A stretch of DNA of 64,000 nt from the NCBI RefSeq assembly GCF_021440515.1, contig NZ_JAKCMV010000019.1, positions 1 to 64,000 on the forward strand. The letters are read 5' to 3'. The notes under the pieces are model-generated. The model made no database searches, was not told the origin of the DNA, and saw only the letters and a list, made by a program, of their open reading frames with translations. Both the position numbers and the translations under genes were made by a program. Source of the DNA: Enterobacter asburiae (GTDB taxonomy: Bacteria; Pseudomonadota; Gammaproteobacteria; Enterobacterales; Enterobacteriaceae). Positions 19,166 through 28,547 of this stretch are shown here, piece after piece (position 1 is the stretch's first letter; each line of letters starts with the position of its first letter).

Positions 19166-20194
19166 ATGAATCACTACACACGCTGGCTTGAGCTTAAAGA
19201 AGAACATCCGGGAAAATACGCGCGCGATATCGCGGGCCTGATGGGCATCAGCGAAGCGGAACTCACCTTCGCGCGCGTGGGGCACGACGCCTGGCGGCTG
19301 CACGGCGACATCCGCGAGATCCTGGGCGCATTAGAAGCAGTGGGCGAAACCAAATGCATCTGCCGCAACGAGTACGCCGTTCATGAACAGGTCGGCACGT
19401 TCACCCATCAGCACCTCAACGGCCACGCCGGGCTGGTGCTGAACCCGCGCGCGCTCGACCTGCGTCTGTTCCTCAACCAGTGGGCGAGCGTGTTCCACAT
19501 CAGCGAAGCCACCGCGCGCGGCGAGCGCCAGAGCATTCAGTTCTTCGACCATCAGGGCGATGCGCTGCTGAAGGTCTACGCCACCGACAACACCGACGTT
19601 TCCGCCTGGGGCGATGTTCTCACCCGCTTTATGTTTGCCGATAACCCGCCGCTGGCGCTGACAGCGGCAGAGGCTCCGGTTCATGCGGTCAATCCCGACG
19701 CCGCCACGCTGGACAGCGAATGGCGCGCCATGACCGACGTGCATCAGTTCTTCTCGTTGCTGAAACGCCACAACCTCTCCCGCCAGCAGGCCTTCCGCCT
19801 GGTGGGTGACGATCTGGCCTGTCAGGTCGATAGCTCCGCGCTGGCGCAGCTGCTGGACACGGCGCGTCAGGACGGCAACGAAATCATGATCTTCGTCGGC
19901 AACCGCGGCTGCGTGCAGATCTTCACCGGCGCGATCGAAAAACTGGTGCCGATGAAGGGCTGGCTGAATATCTTCAATTCCACCTTCACCCTGCACCTGC
20001 TGGAAGAGAGCATCGCTGAAGCCTGGGTCACCCGCAAACCGACCGCCGACGGCCACGTCACCAGCCTGGAGCTGTTTGCCGCCGACGGCACGCAGATCGC
20101 GCAGCTGTACGGCCAGCGCAGCGAAGGCGAACCAGAACAGAGCCAGTGGCGCAGCCAGATTGACGCCCTGACGCCAAACGGGCTGGCAGCATGA
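19166..20194 (+). CDS. hemS: Hemin-degrading factor HemS/HmuS (ChuS family)
   Basis: A 342-residue cytoplasmic protein made of two similar halves, the same length as E. coli O157 ChuS. It binds incoming heme and opens or transfers it, with iron release. The axial histidine known in ChuS is present as His193 in [11 protein letters not shown]. The start at 19166 ([21 protein letters not shown]) has AAAGGAACA upstream; the in-frame start at 19112 overlaps the hemR end and is unlikely. The hmuT start overlaps its stop (ATGA), which indicates coupled translation. Confidence 0.92.
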   Translation: MNHYTRWLELKEEHPGKYARDIAGLMGISEAELTFARVGHDAWRLHGDIREILGALEAVGETKCICRNEYAVHEQVGTFTHQHLNGHAGLVLNPRALDLRLFLNQWASVFHISEATARGERQSIQFFDHQGDALLKVYATDNTDVSAWGDVLTRFMFADNPPLALTAAEAPVHAVNPDAATLDSEWRAMTDVHQFFSLLKRHNLSRQQAFRLVGDDLACQVDSSALAQLLDTARQDGNEIMIFVGNRGCVQIFTGAIEKLVPMKGWLNIFNSTFTLHLLEESIAEAWVTRKPTADGHVTSLELFAADGTQIAQLYGQRSEGEPEQSQWRSQIDALTPNGLAA

Positions 20195-21009
20195 AGTGGC
20201 TCGCCCTGCTCTGCGCCCTTCCCCTGACGGCCTTCGCCGCCGCACCGGAGCGCGTCGTCACGCTTGGCGGCGACGTTACCGAGATTGTCTATGCGCTGAA
20301 GGCGCAGACCTCTCTGGTGGCGCGCGACAGCACCAGCCAGTCTCCGCAGGCGGCCAACGCCCTGCCGGACGTGGGCTATCTGCGCCAGCTCAACGCCGAG
20401 GGCATTCTCTCCGTTCGCCCGACGATGGTGCTGGCGAGCGCCCAGGCGCAGCCGTCCCTCGCCTTAAAGCAGATTGAGCAAAGCAGGGTAAAGGTGGTGA
20501 CCGTGCCGGGCAGTAACGATCTCAGCGTGATTGACGAGAAGGTCAGGGTCATTGCCGACGCGCTGCACCAGCAGGCCGAGGGCGACAAACTGCGCCAGTC
20601 TCTGCGTAAGGAACTGGACGCCCTGCCGTCGTCCGCGCTCAACAAACGGGTGCTGTTTATCCTCAATCACGGCGGGATGACAGCGATGGCTGCCGGGCAG
20701 CAGACCGGGGCCGACGCGGCGATCCGGGCGGCGGGCTTGCAGAATGCGATGCAGGGGTTCACCCGCTATCAGCCGCTTTCGCAGGAAGGCGTGATTGCCA
20801 GCCGGCCGGATCTGGTGGTGATTTCCCAGGACGGAATAAAGGCGCTCGGCGGTGAGGAGAATCTGTGGTCGCTGCCGGGGCTCGCGCAAACCCCGGCGGG
20901 GCGCAACCGGCAGGTGCTTGCCGTTGACGATATGGCGCTGCTCGGCTTTAGCGTGCGTACCCCGCAGGCGATTTTGCAGCTGCGCGCCAAAGCGGAGCAG
21001 CTGCCCTGA
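20191..21009 (+). CDS. hmuT: Periplasmic heme-binding protein of the ABC importer
   Basis: A 272-residue class III substrate-binding protein (BtuF/TroA type). The signal peptide ends at AFAA near residue 18, then [21 protein letters not shown], the characteristic start of heme and siderophore binding proteins. A tyrosine in [12 protein letters not shown] sits where HmuT/ShuT proteins use Tyr to hold heme (inference from family). It accepts heme from HemR and delivers it to HmuUV. It overlaps hemS by 4 bases and hmuU by one base. Confidence 0.92.
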   Translation: MKWLALLCALPLTAFAAAPERVVTLGGDVTEIVYALKAQTSLVARDSTSQSPQAANALPDVGYLRQLNAEGILSVRPTMVLASAQAQPSLALKQIEQSRVKVVTVPGSNDLSVIDEKVRVIADALHQQAEGDKLRQSLRKELDALPSSALNKRVLFILNHGGMTAMAAGQQTGADAAIRAAGLQNAMQGFTRYQPLSQEGVIASRPDLVVISQDGIKALGGEENLWSLPGLAQTPAGRNRQVLAVDDMALLGFSVRTPQAILQLRAKAEQLP

Positions 21010-22001
21010 TGTCCCGCAGAATTGCCCTGTCGCTCGGCGTTTTGTCCGCCGCGCTGCTGGTGATGACCCTGCTGGCAACCGGCTTTGGCGCCATGCGTCT
21101 TCCGGTAAGCCTGCTGTGGAGCCACGGCGATGACGCGCTGCGCCAGATCTGGTTCACCATTCGCCTGCCCCGGGTGCTGCTGGCGCTGGTGATTGGCGGA
21201 TCGCTGGCGCTGGCGGGCTGCGTGATGCAGGGGCTGTTTCGCAACCCGCTCGCCGATCCGGGACTGCTTGGGATCAGCAGCGGCGCGGCTCTGGCGGTGG
21301 CCCTGTGGGTGGTGCTGCCGCTTACGCTGCCCGCGCTGGCGATGCTTTACGCCCCGATGCTGGCGGCGTTTCTCGGCGCGCTGGCGGCAACCGCGGCGAT
21401 CTTCCTGCTCAGCCGGCAGCCCGGCAGCTCGCTCTCGCGCCTGCTGCTGGTGGGGATTGCCATCAACGCCCTGTGCGGCGCGGCGGTTGGCGTGCTCTCG
21501 TGGCTCAGCAACGACGCCCAGCTGCGTCAGCTTTCGCTCTGGGGCATGGGCAGCCTCGGGCAGGCGCAGTGGTCGACGCTGCTGGCGGTGACTTCGCTGA
21601 TGGTGCCAACGGTGTGGGTGATATGGCGGCTGGCGACGGCGCTCAACCTGCTCCAGCTCGGCGAAGAGGAGGCGCACTATCTCGGCGTCGATGTGAAGGG
21701 CGTGCAGCGGATATTGCTGCTGTGCAGCGCGCTGCTGGTGGCGGCGGCCGTTGCCGTCAGCGGCGTGATTGGCTTTATCGGGCTGGTGGTGCCGCACCTG
21801 ATGCGCATGTGGCTGGGTGCCGATCACCGGGCGGTGGTGCCGGGGTCGGTCCTCGCCGGTGCCGCCCTGCTGCTGGTCGCGGACACCGTGGCGCGCACGC
21901 TGGTTGCCCCGGCGGAGATGCCCGTGGGTCTGCTGACCAGCATTCTGGGCGCGCCCTGGTTCCTGTGGCTTATTTTTCGTCGTGGAGGCCAGCATGGCTG
22001 A
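21009..22001 (+). CDS. hmuU: Heme ABC transporter permease
   Basis: A 330-residue FecCD/BtuC-type inner-membrane permease with about ten transmembrane helices. Family motifs include RLPRVLLALVIGGSLALAGCVMQGLFRNPLADPGLLGISSGAA and the coupling-helix region near GVIGFIGLVVPHLMRMWLGADHR. Two copies work with two HmuV subunits. The ATG overlaps the hmuT stop (TGATG). The sequence is clearly related to BtuC at 27162-28148, the other class II importer permease in this window. Confidence 0.93.
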   Translation: MSRRIALSLGVLSAALLVMTLLATGFGAMRLPVSLLWSHGDDALRQIWFTIRLPRVLLALVIGGSLALAGCVMQGLFRNPLADPGLLGISSGAALAVALWVVLPLTLPALAMLYAPMLAAFLGALAATAAIFLLSRQPGSSLSRLLLVGIAINALCGAAVGVLSWLSNDAQLRQLSLWGMGSLGQAQWSTLLAVTSLMVPTVWVIWRLATALNLLQLGEEEAHYLGVDVKGVQRILLLCSALLVAAAVAVSGVIGFIGLVVPHLMRMWLGADHRAVVPGSVLAGAALLLVADTVARTLVAPAEMPVGLLTSILGAPWFLWLIFRRGGQHG

Positions 22002-22773
22002 AGGCTACCGCGCAGAACGCCTCACCTGCCGGGTGGGGCAGCGCACCCTTATCAACGACGTGTCCCTTTCGCTCTCGCCGGGCGAACTGGTGGCGCTGAT
22101 TGGCCCGAACGGGGCCGGAAAATCCACCCTGCTGCGCCTGCTGACGGGCTATCTCAAGCCGACAAGCGGCACCTGCCTGCTGGCGGATAAACCGTTAGTC
22201 GAGTGGCACCCGGAACAGCTTTCCCGACGCCGGGCGGTGATGCGCCAGCACACGCAACTGGGGTTTGACTGGCCGGTGGAGGCGGTGATCGGGATGGGTC
22301 GCGCCCCGTGGACAGCGCGCCCCGAAAGCGCGGTGATACACGAAGTCATGCAGATCACCGGCTGTTTACCGCTGGCCGGACGACGGTTTGCCGCCCTGTC
22401 CGGCGGTGAGCAGCAGCGGGTACAGCTGGCCCGCGCGCTGGCGCAGCTGTGGCGCGAGGGTGCGCCGGGCGGCTGGCTGTTTCTCGATGAGCCGACCTCG
22501 GCGCTGGATCTCTACCACCAGCAGCATCTGCTGCGCCTGCTGAAAAGCCTGACGCGAGAGGGAAACCTGCACGTCTGCGTGGTGCTGCACGATCTGAATC
22601 TCGCCGCGCTGTGGGCGGATCGCATCCTGCTGCTGCACGACGGTCGGATCGTATCCCACGGCGCGCCGGAGCAGGTGTTGCAGGCCGACGCGCTGGCGCG
22701 CTGGTACGGCGCGCAGGTTCACGTCGGCCAGCATCCGTTCCACGCCGCCCCGCAGGTGTTTCTCGCCCCCTAG
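21994..22773 (+). CDS. hmuV: Heme ABC transporter ATP-binding protein
   Basis: A 259-residue ATPase with all nucleotide-binding motifs: Walker [10 protein letters not shown] (about 38-46), Q-loop MRQHTQLGF, signature [15 protein letters not shown], Walker [14 protein letters not shown] and switch His in VVLHDLN. The ATG at 21994 is chosen since GGAGG lies 6 bases upstream inside the hmuU end. It is the last gene of the heme operon. Its TAG stop interlocks with the selO stop in a shared CTAG (22770-22773), and no terminator separates them. Confidence 0.93.
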   Translation: MAEGYRAERLTCRVGQRTLINDVSLSLSPGELVALIGPNGAGKSTLLRLLTGYLKPTSGTCLLADKPLVEWHPEQLSRRRAVMRQHTQLGFDWPVEAVIGMGRAPWTARPESAVIHEVMQITGCLPLAGRRFAALSGGEQQRVQLARALAQLWREGAPGGWLFLDEPTSALDLYHQQHLLRLLKSLTREGNLHVCVVLHDLNLAALWADRILLLHDGRIVSHGAPEQVLQADALARWYGAQVHVGQHPFHAAPQVFLAP

Positions 22774-24212
22774 CTTGAGCAGCTTACCTCCAGCCGCTTG
22801 CCCCAGTCCGGCGGGCGGCTGACGTAATCATCGTCCCGGTCGGCAAACGGCGTGCGCAGCGCGGTATGCAGGCGGTGCAGCTCGTCGTATTCGCCTTTTT
22901 CAGCCTGCTCAATCGCCCGCTGTGCCAGCCAGTTACGCAGCACCATCGCCGGGTTTGCCGCATTCATCTGCGCCTGGCGTTCTTCATCCACCACGCCCTC
23001 GCGCTGTAAACGCTCGCGGTAGCCCTGGAACCAGTCGTCAAAGGCCTGACGGTCGATAAACTCGTCGCGCAGCGGGGAAGCGCTGCTGTGCTGCTCCGTC
23101 TGGCCCAGCATGCGGAAGGTGCGGGTATAATCGCTGCCCTCGCGCGCCATCAGCGCAAACAGGCCGTTAAGAATGTCGTTATCGCCCTTCTCCTGGGTCA
23201 ACAGCCCGAGCTTGGCGCGCATCAGGGTGCCGTATTCGCGCAGTAAAACCTCCTGGTAGCTGTCCAGCGCGTCGTTGAGGCCATCCACGTCGACAAACGG
23301 TGACAGGGTTTGTGCCAGACGCTGAAGATTCCACAGCCCGACGGCCGGCTGGTTGTCAAAGCTGTAGCGCCCCTGATAGTCAGAGTGGTTGCAGATATAC
23401 CCCGGCTGGTAATCGTCCAGGAAACCAAACGGGCCGTAATCGAAGGTCAGCCCCAGAATCGACATGTTATCGGTGTTCATCACGCCGTGGGCAAAGCCAA
23501 CGCTCTGCCAGCGGGCAATCATCGACGCGGTGCGGGCGACCACGTCGCGGAACCAGAGGCGATATTTATCGGCCTCATCCTGAAGCGCGGGCCAGTGGTG
23601 GCGAATGGCGAAGTCGGCCAGCTGGCGCACCTTGTCCGGCTCGCGGCGATAATAGAAATGCTCGAAATGGCCAAAGCGCAGGTGGCTTTGCGCGATGCGC
23701 ATCAGCATCGCCCCCTGCTCCATCGTTTCACGCGCGACGGGCGTATCGCTGGTCACAATGGAGAGCGCCCGGGAGGTGGGGATCCCCAGCGCGTGCATCG
23801 CTTCGGACGCCAGGCTTTCACGAATAGTGGAGCGCAGCACCGCGCGCCCGTCGCCCATGCGCGAATACGACGTCAGACCCGCCCCTTTGAGGTGCCAGTC
23901 GACGGTATCTCCTCCGGGAAGCTGCTGTTCGCCGAGCAAAATCCCCCTGCCGTCCCCCAGCTGGCCCGCCCAGACGCCAAACTGGTGCCCGCTGTAGACC
24001 TGCGCCAGAGGGATCATGCCGGGAAGCAGCGCTTCGCCGCCCCAGACGCCCGCGCCATTCGCAGGCGTGAACAAGTCAGGCGGAACGCCAAGCGCATCGG
24101 CCAGCGGTGCGTTGTGCCAGACAAGGCGAGCATTCTGTAACGGTGTGGGATTCAGCGCGGTATAAAAGCCGGGCAGTTCGTCGTGCCAGTGTGCGGTAAA
24201 AGACAGGGTCAT
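22770..24212 (-). CDS. selO: Protein adenylyltransferase SelO
   Basis: A 480-residue pseudokinase-fold enzyme (YdiU) that attaches AMP to Ser, Thr or Tyr of target proteins and is linked to oxidative stress. It is near identical in length to E. coli SelO. Family motifs visible include [21 protein letters not shown], the [24 protein letters not shown] loop and [24 protein letters not shown] with the catalytic Asn/Asp. The C terminus is SCSS: bacterial Cys where some eukaryotic forms have selenocysteine. It is convergent with the heme operon and stands alone. Confidence 0.95.
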   Translation of the reverse strand: MTLSFTAHWHDELPGFYTALNPTPLQNARLVWHNAPLADALGVPPDLFTPANGAGVWGGEALLPGMIPLAQVYSGHQFGVWAGQLGDGRGILLGEQQLPGGDTVDWHLKGAGLTSYSRMGDGRAVLRSTIRESLASEAMHALGIPTSRALSIVTSDTPVARETMEQGAMLMRIAQSHLRFGHFEHFYYRREPDKVRQLADFAIRHHWPALQDEADKYRLWFRDVVARTASMIARWQSVGFAHGVMNTDNMSILGLTFDYGPFGFLDDYQPGYICNHSDYQGRYSFDNQPAVGLWNLQRLAQTLSPFVDVDGLNDALDSYQEVLLREYGTLMRAKLGLLTQEKGDNDILNGLFALMAREGSDYTRTFRMLGQTEQHSSASPLRDEFIDRQAFDDWFQGYRERLQREGVVDEERQAQMNAANPAMVLRNWLAQRAIEQAEKGEYDELHRLHTALRTPFADRDDDYVSRPPDWGKRLEVSCSS

Positions 24213-24276
24213 AGGTCCTCCTGCCTTAAGTGTAGAGGGTTTAGCGGAGGTTAAACACGGGCGAAAACAAGGGTTA

Positions 24277-24987
24277 TCACTGCACGAGCGTGGTCACGGA
24301 CTCCGCCGTCACGGCAGGCCAGAGGGTGCCCTGCATCGCGCCAAACTCAAATGACAGGACGCGCTGCAAACTCCCGTGGTCGTCGATCCCGGCCACAATC
24401 ACCGACTGGCAGTGCGGGGTTATTTGCCAGAGGATCGCGCGCATAAAAGGTTCGAAGGAGAATTGCGATATGCGCTGTTGAATAAAGTTTTTATCCAGAA
24501 TGACGCGTTTAAACAGGCCGTCATAAACCGCCTTAAGGGAGGCCGCCCCGGCACCGAAATTAGCCAGCACCAGCGGATATCGGATCGCCATCCTTGCCAG
24601 ATCGAGATCGTCCTTTCCGTTATTTAAACCTGGATAATTCTCATTAACGGCAAACTCCAGGAACGGGTAGCGATCCATTATTGAAACAGCGTTTTCGTTT
24701 GTTAATAAAAACTCAACAATTGCAGGTGTAATATTGATCCAAGCAATTAACTGATGCTGAATAAAAAACAGTTTGCAGGTATCGAGCAGTTGCAGTTTTT
24801 CATGAAACAGCACCAGCTCATCTTCTTTAGAAAGATGCGGAAGCGCCAGTTCAGTGGGGATACGGACGTCTGAGCCCACGCCGACAAAGTTAACCATAAT
24901 CTCAAGCGCTTTAAGCTCTCCTGCGCTATTACGCGCCGGACAGAGTAAAAACTCGGACTGGTAAGCATTATCTAACGTGATAATCAT
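24277..24987 (-). CDS. ydiV: Degenerate EAL-domain regulator YdiV (anti-FlhDC factor)
   Basis: A 236-residue EAL-fold protein matching E. coli and Salmonella YdiV (also RflP), which binds FlhD and directs FlhDC to ClpXP, lowering flagellar gene expression. The EAL motif is replaced (ALEIMVNF) and several metal-binding acidic residues are absent, so it should not hydrolyse cyclic-di-GMP. Conserved stretches are [55 protein letters not shown] and FEPFMRAI. Monocistronic, followed by selO in the same direction. Confidence 0.88.
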   Translation of the reverse strand: MIITLDNAYQSEFLLCPARNSAGELKALEIMVNFVGVGSDVRIPTELALPHLSKEDELVLFHEKLQLLDTCKLFFIQHQLIAWINITPAIVEFLLTNENAVSIMDRYPFLEFAVNENYPGLNNGKDDLDLARMAIRYPLVLANFGAGAASLKAVYDGLFKRVILDKNFIQQRISQFSFEPFMRAILWQITPHCQSVIVAGIDDHGSLQRVLSFEFGAMQGTLWPAVTAESVTTLVQ

Positions 24988-25282
24988 TGTGCTCGGCCTG
25001 CGTTATAGATGAGAGTGTACATCCTGGAGCAATTGCTGACACAATTCCACTGCATTGATTTTAATAAGATTGGTTTCATTCGTTCCGTATTAATTTTCAG
25101 ATTTATCCCTGAATCTAAAATAATTTTATCCTGGTTAAAGCTTAATAGCCAGTTTTAGATAAAACAGACACATACAGAAATATTTAATTCTGAATAAATT
25201 TAACTTTAATCACTGAATAACTGAAATCCGGGCCACCTTTTTTTGCGAAGATGCCCGGACAAAACGCGTGGAAGAATGCGGG
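24988..25282. other. AT-rich spacer between nlpC and ydiV
   Basis: A 295-bp AT-rich stretch holding the ydiV promoter region. The only structure seen is a weak imperfect inverted repeat at about 25227-25259 (CCGGGC...GCCCGG with a long loop) that may end the nlpC transcript. No gene was found. Confidence 0.4.
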
Positions 25283-25747
25283 TTAAATACGTCTGGCCTG
25301 CCAGAAGTTTTTACGCCAGTAGACATTATCCAGAGATGAACGCATCACGCCGCGGCTGGTGGAGGCATGTATGAACTGGTTATCCGTATCATAAATCCCT
25401 ACGTGCAGACCGCTTTCCCCGGAGCCGGTTTTGAAAAACACCAGGTCGCCGGGCAGTAATTCTTCTTTATCGATTTTTGTGCCGATTTCAGCCTGCTTGC
25501 GCGTTTCGCGCGGCAGCTGAAGATCGAATTTATCGCGGAAGGTCATCAGCACAAACCCGGAGCAATCCACTCCGCCACGACTCATCCCGCCGTAACGATA
25601 GGGCGTACCGCGCCAGTTGCTGAGCTGATCGTTCAGGCTGGCAATCACCGTGATGGAGTCCGACAGCCGCGCGTTCGGTGGAGGCGCGCGATGGCTACTG
25701 CATCCCGCAAGAAAGAGCGCCGCTGCAAAGAGAAACCAGAATCGCAT
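25283..25747 (-). CDS. nlpC: NlpC/P60-family lipoprotein, putative peptidoglycan endopeptidase
   Basis: 154 residues, the same as E. coli NlpC. The lipobox LFLAGC places lipidation at the cysteine near residue 15. The NlpC/P60 cysteine-peptidase domain follows, with the catalytic Cys in GGVDCSGFVLMTF, His in LHVGIYD and the third polar residue in FIHAST. It probably cuts D-Glu-mDAP linked cross-bridges or stem peptides; the exact substrate is unproven. The start at 25747 (MRFWFLF) is chosen because it opens the signal sequence. It is 74 bp after btuD in the same direction. Confidence 0.9.
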   Translation of the reverse strand: MRFWFLFAAALFLAGCSSHRAPPPNARLSDSITVIASLNDQLSNWRGTPYRYGGMSRGGVDCSGFVLMTFRDKFDLQLPRETRKQAEIGTKIDKEELLPGDLVFFKTGSGESGLHVGIYDTDNQFIHASTSRGVMRSSLDNVYWRKNFWQARRI

Positions 25748-25821
25748 TTCAGACGAATCCTCTGCTTTTATTTTTTCTTTCCGTAATTTAGCGTGCAACC
25801 GTGTAACCGCGCAAGAAACGG

Positions 25822-26577
25822 TTAGCCGGACGCCGTGGAGATCAGCATCTTGTGCCCCTCGATATCCAGCCGTCGAAACGCCATATTGTAGGCCGCCGCC
25901 AGATTTCGTGGCGTCAAGACGCTGTCGCGCGCGCCGCTGGCGATAAGTTTCCCCTGCGAGAGCAGCCAGACGCGGTGCGCGTGGCGCAGCGTATGGTTCA
26001 GGTCATGACTGCTCATGACGACCGCAACGCCCGCTTCGGACAACGCGCTCAGCTGACGGTCCAGCGCCGCCTGCTGCGCCACGTCCAGCCCGCTCATAGG
26101 CTCGTCCAGCAGCAGTAACCGCCCCTGCGGGTTGCCCGCCGGGTGGATCTGCAAGATCACCGCGGCCAGGCGCACGCGCTGCCACTCTCCGCCGGAGAGC
26201 TGGCTGGCCTGGCGGGACAGTTTATCTTCCAGCCCCAGCGCTGCCGCGACATCCGTGAGAATCCCGGTGCGGGTTTTATCATGCAGATGCAGCGTCAGAT
26301 AGTGCCAGACCGGCATCGCAAAGGGCGGCACCTGCTGTTGCACCAGATAAGCCCGCCGATGCGCCAGCGCCGCGGGCGACCATTCGGCAAGGCTGCGCTC
26401 CAGCAGCGCGATCTCCCCCTGCCCGCTGGTCAGCCCGGCCATACGGGCCAGCAGCGTGCTCTTGCCCGCGCCGTTAGGCCCCACCAGATGCAGGATCTCC
26501 CCGGCATTAATAGCCGCCGTGACCGGCTCCAGACGCCCCTTCTCGGCAACGTCCGTGAGCTGCATCAGCAGGGTCAT
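25822..26577 (-). CDS. btuD: Vitamin B12 importer ATP-binding protein
   Basis: A 251-residue ATPase of the BtuCD cobalamin importer. Walker A is [16 protein letters not shown], the signature [17 protein letters not shown], Walker [13 protein letters not shown], and the switch His lies in [13 protein letters not shown]. The ATG shares one base with the btuE stop (TAATG), so the btuC-btuE-btuD operon is translationally coupled. A relative of hmuV in this window. Confidence 0.95.
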   Translation of the reverse strand: MTLLMQLTDVAEKGRLEPVTAAINAGEILHLVGPNGAGKSTLLARMAGLTSGQGEIALLERSLAEWSPAALAHRRAYLVQQQVPPFAMPVWHYLTLHLHDKTRTGILTDVAAALGLEDKLSRQASQLSGGEWQRVRLAAVILQIHPAGNPQGRLLLLDEPMSGLDVAQQAALDRQLSALSEAGVAVVMSSHDLNHTLRHAHRVWLLSQGKLIASGARDSVLTPRNLAAAYNMAFRRLDIEGHKMLISTASG

Positions 26578-27128
26578 TATTTCGCCAGCGCCAGCTTAAT
26601 AGATTCCATAACGATTGGATCTTCAGGCGTCATGTCCGGTGAAAAACGCTGAACCACCTGGCCGTCGCGGCCGATAAGGAATTTTTCGAAGTTCCACAGG
26701 ATATCGTCAGGATAGAGCGGCGCGCGGCCTTTGCTCGCCATACGCTCGAAGAAACCGCTGCCTTCTGGCGCAACGGCGGTCGGCGCGGCGGTCACCAGTT
26801 TTTCATAGAGCGGGTGGCGGTTTTCGCCGTTAACGTCGATTTTGCTGAACATCGGGAACGTAACGCCGTAGGTGGTGCTGCAAAACGTTTTGATCTCGTC
26901 TTCGCTGCCCGGCTCCTGGCCCAGGAACTGGTTGCACGGGAAGCCCAGCACGGTGAAGCCGTCTTTCTCCCAGGCTTTGTGAATGTTCTCCAGCTGTTCA
27001 TACTGCGGGGTCAGGCCGCATTTAGACGCCACGTTGACGATCAGCAGCACCTTGCCCTTGTAGCCTTCCAGCGTGGTTTTTTCGCCGTCAATGGTGGTCA
27101 CTTCGGTATTCAAAATATCAGACTGCAT
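26577..27128 (-). CDS. btuE: Thioredoxin/glutathione peroxidase BtuE
   Basis: A 183-residue thioredoxin-fold peroxidase that reduces hydroperoxides. The peroxidatic Cys37 is in [15 protein letters not shown], and the family glutamine and tryptophan regions [12 protein letters not shown] and [15 protein letters not shown] are present. It lies within the btu operon but is not needed for B12 uptake in E. coli. It is placed 33 bp after btuC and overlaps btuD by one base. Confidence 0.95.
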   Translation of the reverse strand: MQSDILNTEVTTIDGEKTTLEGYKGKVLLIVNVASKCGLTPQYEQLENIHKAWEKDGFTVLGFPCNQFLGQEPGSEDEIKTFCSTTYGVTFPMFSKIDVNGENRHPLYEKLVTAAPTAVAPEGSGFFERMASKGRAPLYPDDILWNFEKFLIGRDGQVVQRFSPDMTPEDPIVMESIKLALAK

Positions 27129-27161
27129 AGCATTCCCTCAGGTTGTCTTGCATAGGATGAT

Positions 27162-28148
27162 TTAACGTCCAGCCTTTAATAGTAGCCAGATAAATACCGG
27201 TGCGCCCAGCGTCGCGGTTACGACCCCGATGGGCAGCTCCGCCGCCGTCAGCGCAAGCCGGGCGATAATATCCGCCAGCAGCAGCGTCGCCGCCCCTGCA
27301 ACGGCGGCGCACGGCAGCAACGTGCGATGATCCGTTACGCCGCAAAGACGCAGCATGTGCGGGATGACCAGACCAATAAAGCCAATAGCCCCGGCCAGCG
27401 CCACGCTCACCCCCACCATCCAGCCGATGGCGATAACCAGCACGTTGCGCCATAAACTCATCGACATGCCCAGCTGACGCGCAGAGGTTTCGCCCAGCGC
27501 GAGCATGTTCAGCGGCTGCGCCTGAAAGCCGGCCCAGAGGATAACCGGAACAAGCAGCGCCATCAGCCAGCCCTGACGCCAGTCAACGCCGCCAAATCCG
27601 CCCATCATCCAGTACATCAGCTGGCGCAAATCAAAGGAGGTGGAGAAATAGACCGCCCAGGTCATCAGCGCGCTACAGATGATCCCCAGCGCCACCCCGG
27701 CCAGCAGCAGGCGGCTGGTAGACAGATGGCGCCTGGCGAAGCGCAGCAGTATCAGCGTAATCACCAGCGCCCCGATAATGGCGCTAAGGCTTATACTCCA
27801 GCCGGACAGCTCGCCGCCGCCCAGCATTACCGCCGCAATCAGCCCTACCCCCGCGCCGTTGGACACGCCCAGTAAGCCCGGCTCTGCGAGCGGGTTTTCA
27901 AACAGCGCCTGCATAATGGTGCCGCACAGCGCCAGCGACGCGCCGACCAGGATCACCGCCAGCGTTCGCGGCAGGCGGATTTGCCAGACGAACAGCTGTC
28001 CGTCTGCGCCAAACCAGCTTTCCGGCCCAATCCAGCGGTCGCCCGCGCACAGGCTTATCACCGTTGCAATCAGGAGCAACAGTACGAGCACAAGCAGGCT
28101 GCGGAGGTCGGACTGGCGCTGGCGATGGGCGAAATCAGGCATGGACAT
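27162..28148 (-). CDS. btuC: Vitamin B12 importer permease
   Basis: A ten-helix inner-membrane permease that with BtuD imports cobalamin delivered by BtuF. Conserved segments are [63 protein letters not shown] and [18 protein letters not shown] (coupling helices). Start: 28148 (MSMPDF, 328 residues) or 28142 (MPDF, 326 residues, exactly the E. coli length) are both plausible; the longer reading from 28202 would begin just inside the ihfA terminator. No good ribosome site separates them. Confidence 0.9.
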   Translation of the reverse strand: MSMPDFAHRQRQSDLRSLLVLVLLLLIATVISLCAGDRWIGPESWFGADGQLFVWQIRLPRTLAVILVGASLALCGTIMQALFENPLAEPGLLGVSNGAGVGLIAAVMLGGGELSGWSISLSAIIGALVITLILLRFARRHLSTSRLLLAGVALGIICSALMTWAVYFSTSFDLRQLMYWMMGGFGGVDWRQGWLMALLVPVILWAGFQAQPLNMLALGETSARQLGMSMSLWRNVLVIAIGWMVGVSVALAGAIGFIGLVIPHMLRLCGVTDHRTLLPCAAVAGAATLLLADIIARLALTAAELPIGVVTATLGAPVFIWLLLKAGR

Positions 28149-28203
28149 GGTTTTATCAGGATCAGATGTATTTGATTTTACGGTGGGTTTACAACCTTGC
28201 AAA

Positions 28204-28232
28204 GAAAAAAGGCCGCGAATGCGACCTTTTTG
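28204..28232 (-). terminator. Terminator after ihfA
   Basis: On the minus strand AAGGTCGC-ATTC-GCGGCCTT (one G-T pair) followed by TTTTTTC. It ends the pheMST-ihfA transcript ahead of btuC. Confidence 0.8.
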
Positions 28233-28243
28233 GTTAGTTCATA

Positions 28244-28543
28244 TTACTCTGCTTTGGGCGTTGCGTTTTCGACACGGCTTTTTAACTTCTGGCCGGGTCT
28301 GAAGGTCACCACGCGGCGGGCTGTAATGGGAATATCTTCCCCCGTCTTCGGGTTACGGCCCGGACGTTGGTTTTTGTCTCGCAAATCAAAATTGCCAAAG
28401 CCGGAGAGTTTTACCTGCTCACCATTTTCCAGAGCACGACGGATCTCTTCGAAAAACAGCTCTACCAGCTCTTTAGCATCCCGTTTGCTAAGCCCAAGCT
28501 TATCAAACAGATATTCTGACATTTCAGCTTTTGTAAGCGCCAT
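28244..28543 (-). CDS. ihfA: Integration host factor alpha subunit
   Basis: 99 residues, the DNA-bending nucleoid protein that pairs with IhfB. The HU/IHF fold is intact: [34 protein letters not shown], the beta-arm region [37 protein letters not shown] with the intercalating proline in the RPGRNPKTG loop. It is 4 bp after pheT, so co-transcribed with pheST as in E. coli. Confidence 0.97.
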   Translation of the reverse strand: MALTKAEMSEYLFDKLGLSKRDAKELVELFFEEIRRALENGEQVKLSGFGNFDLRDKNQRPGRNPKTGEDIPITARRVVTFRPGQKLKSRVENATPKAE

Positions 28544-28547
28544 AGGT

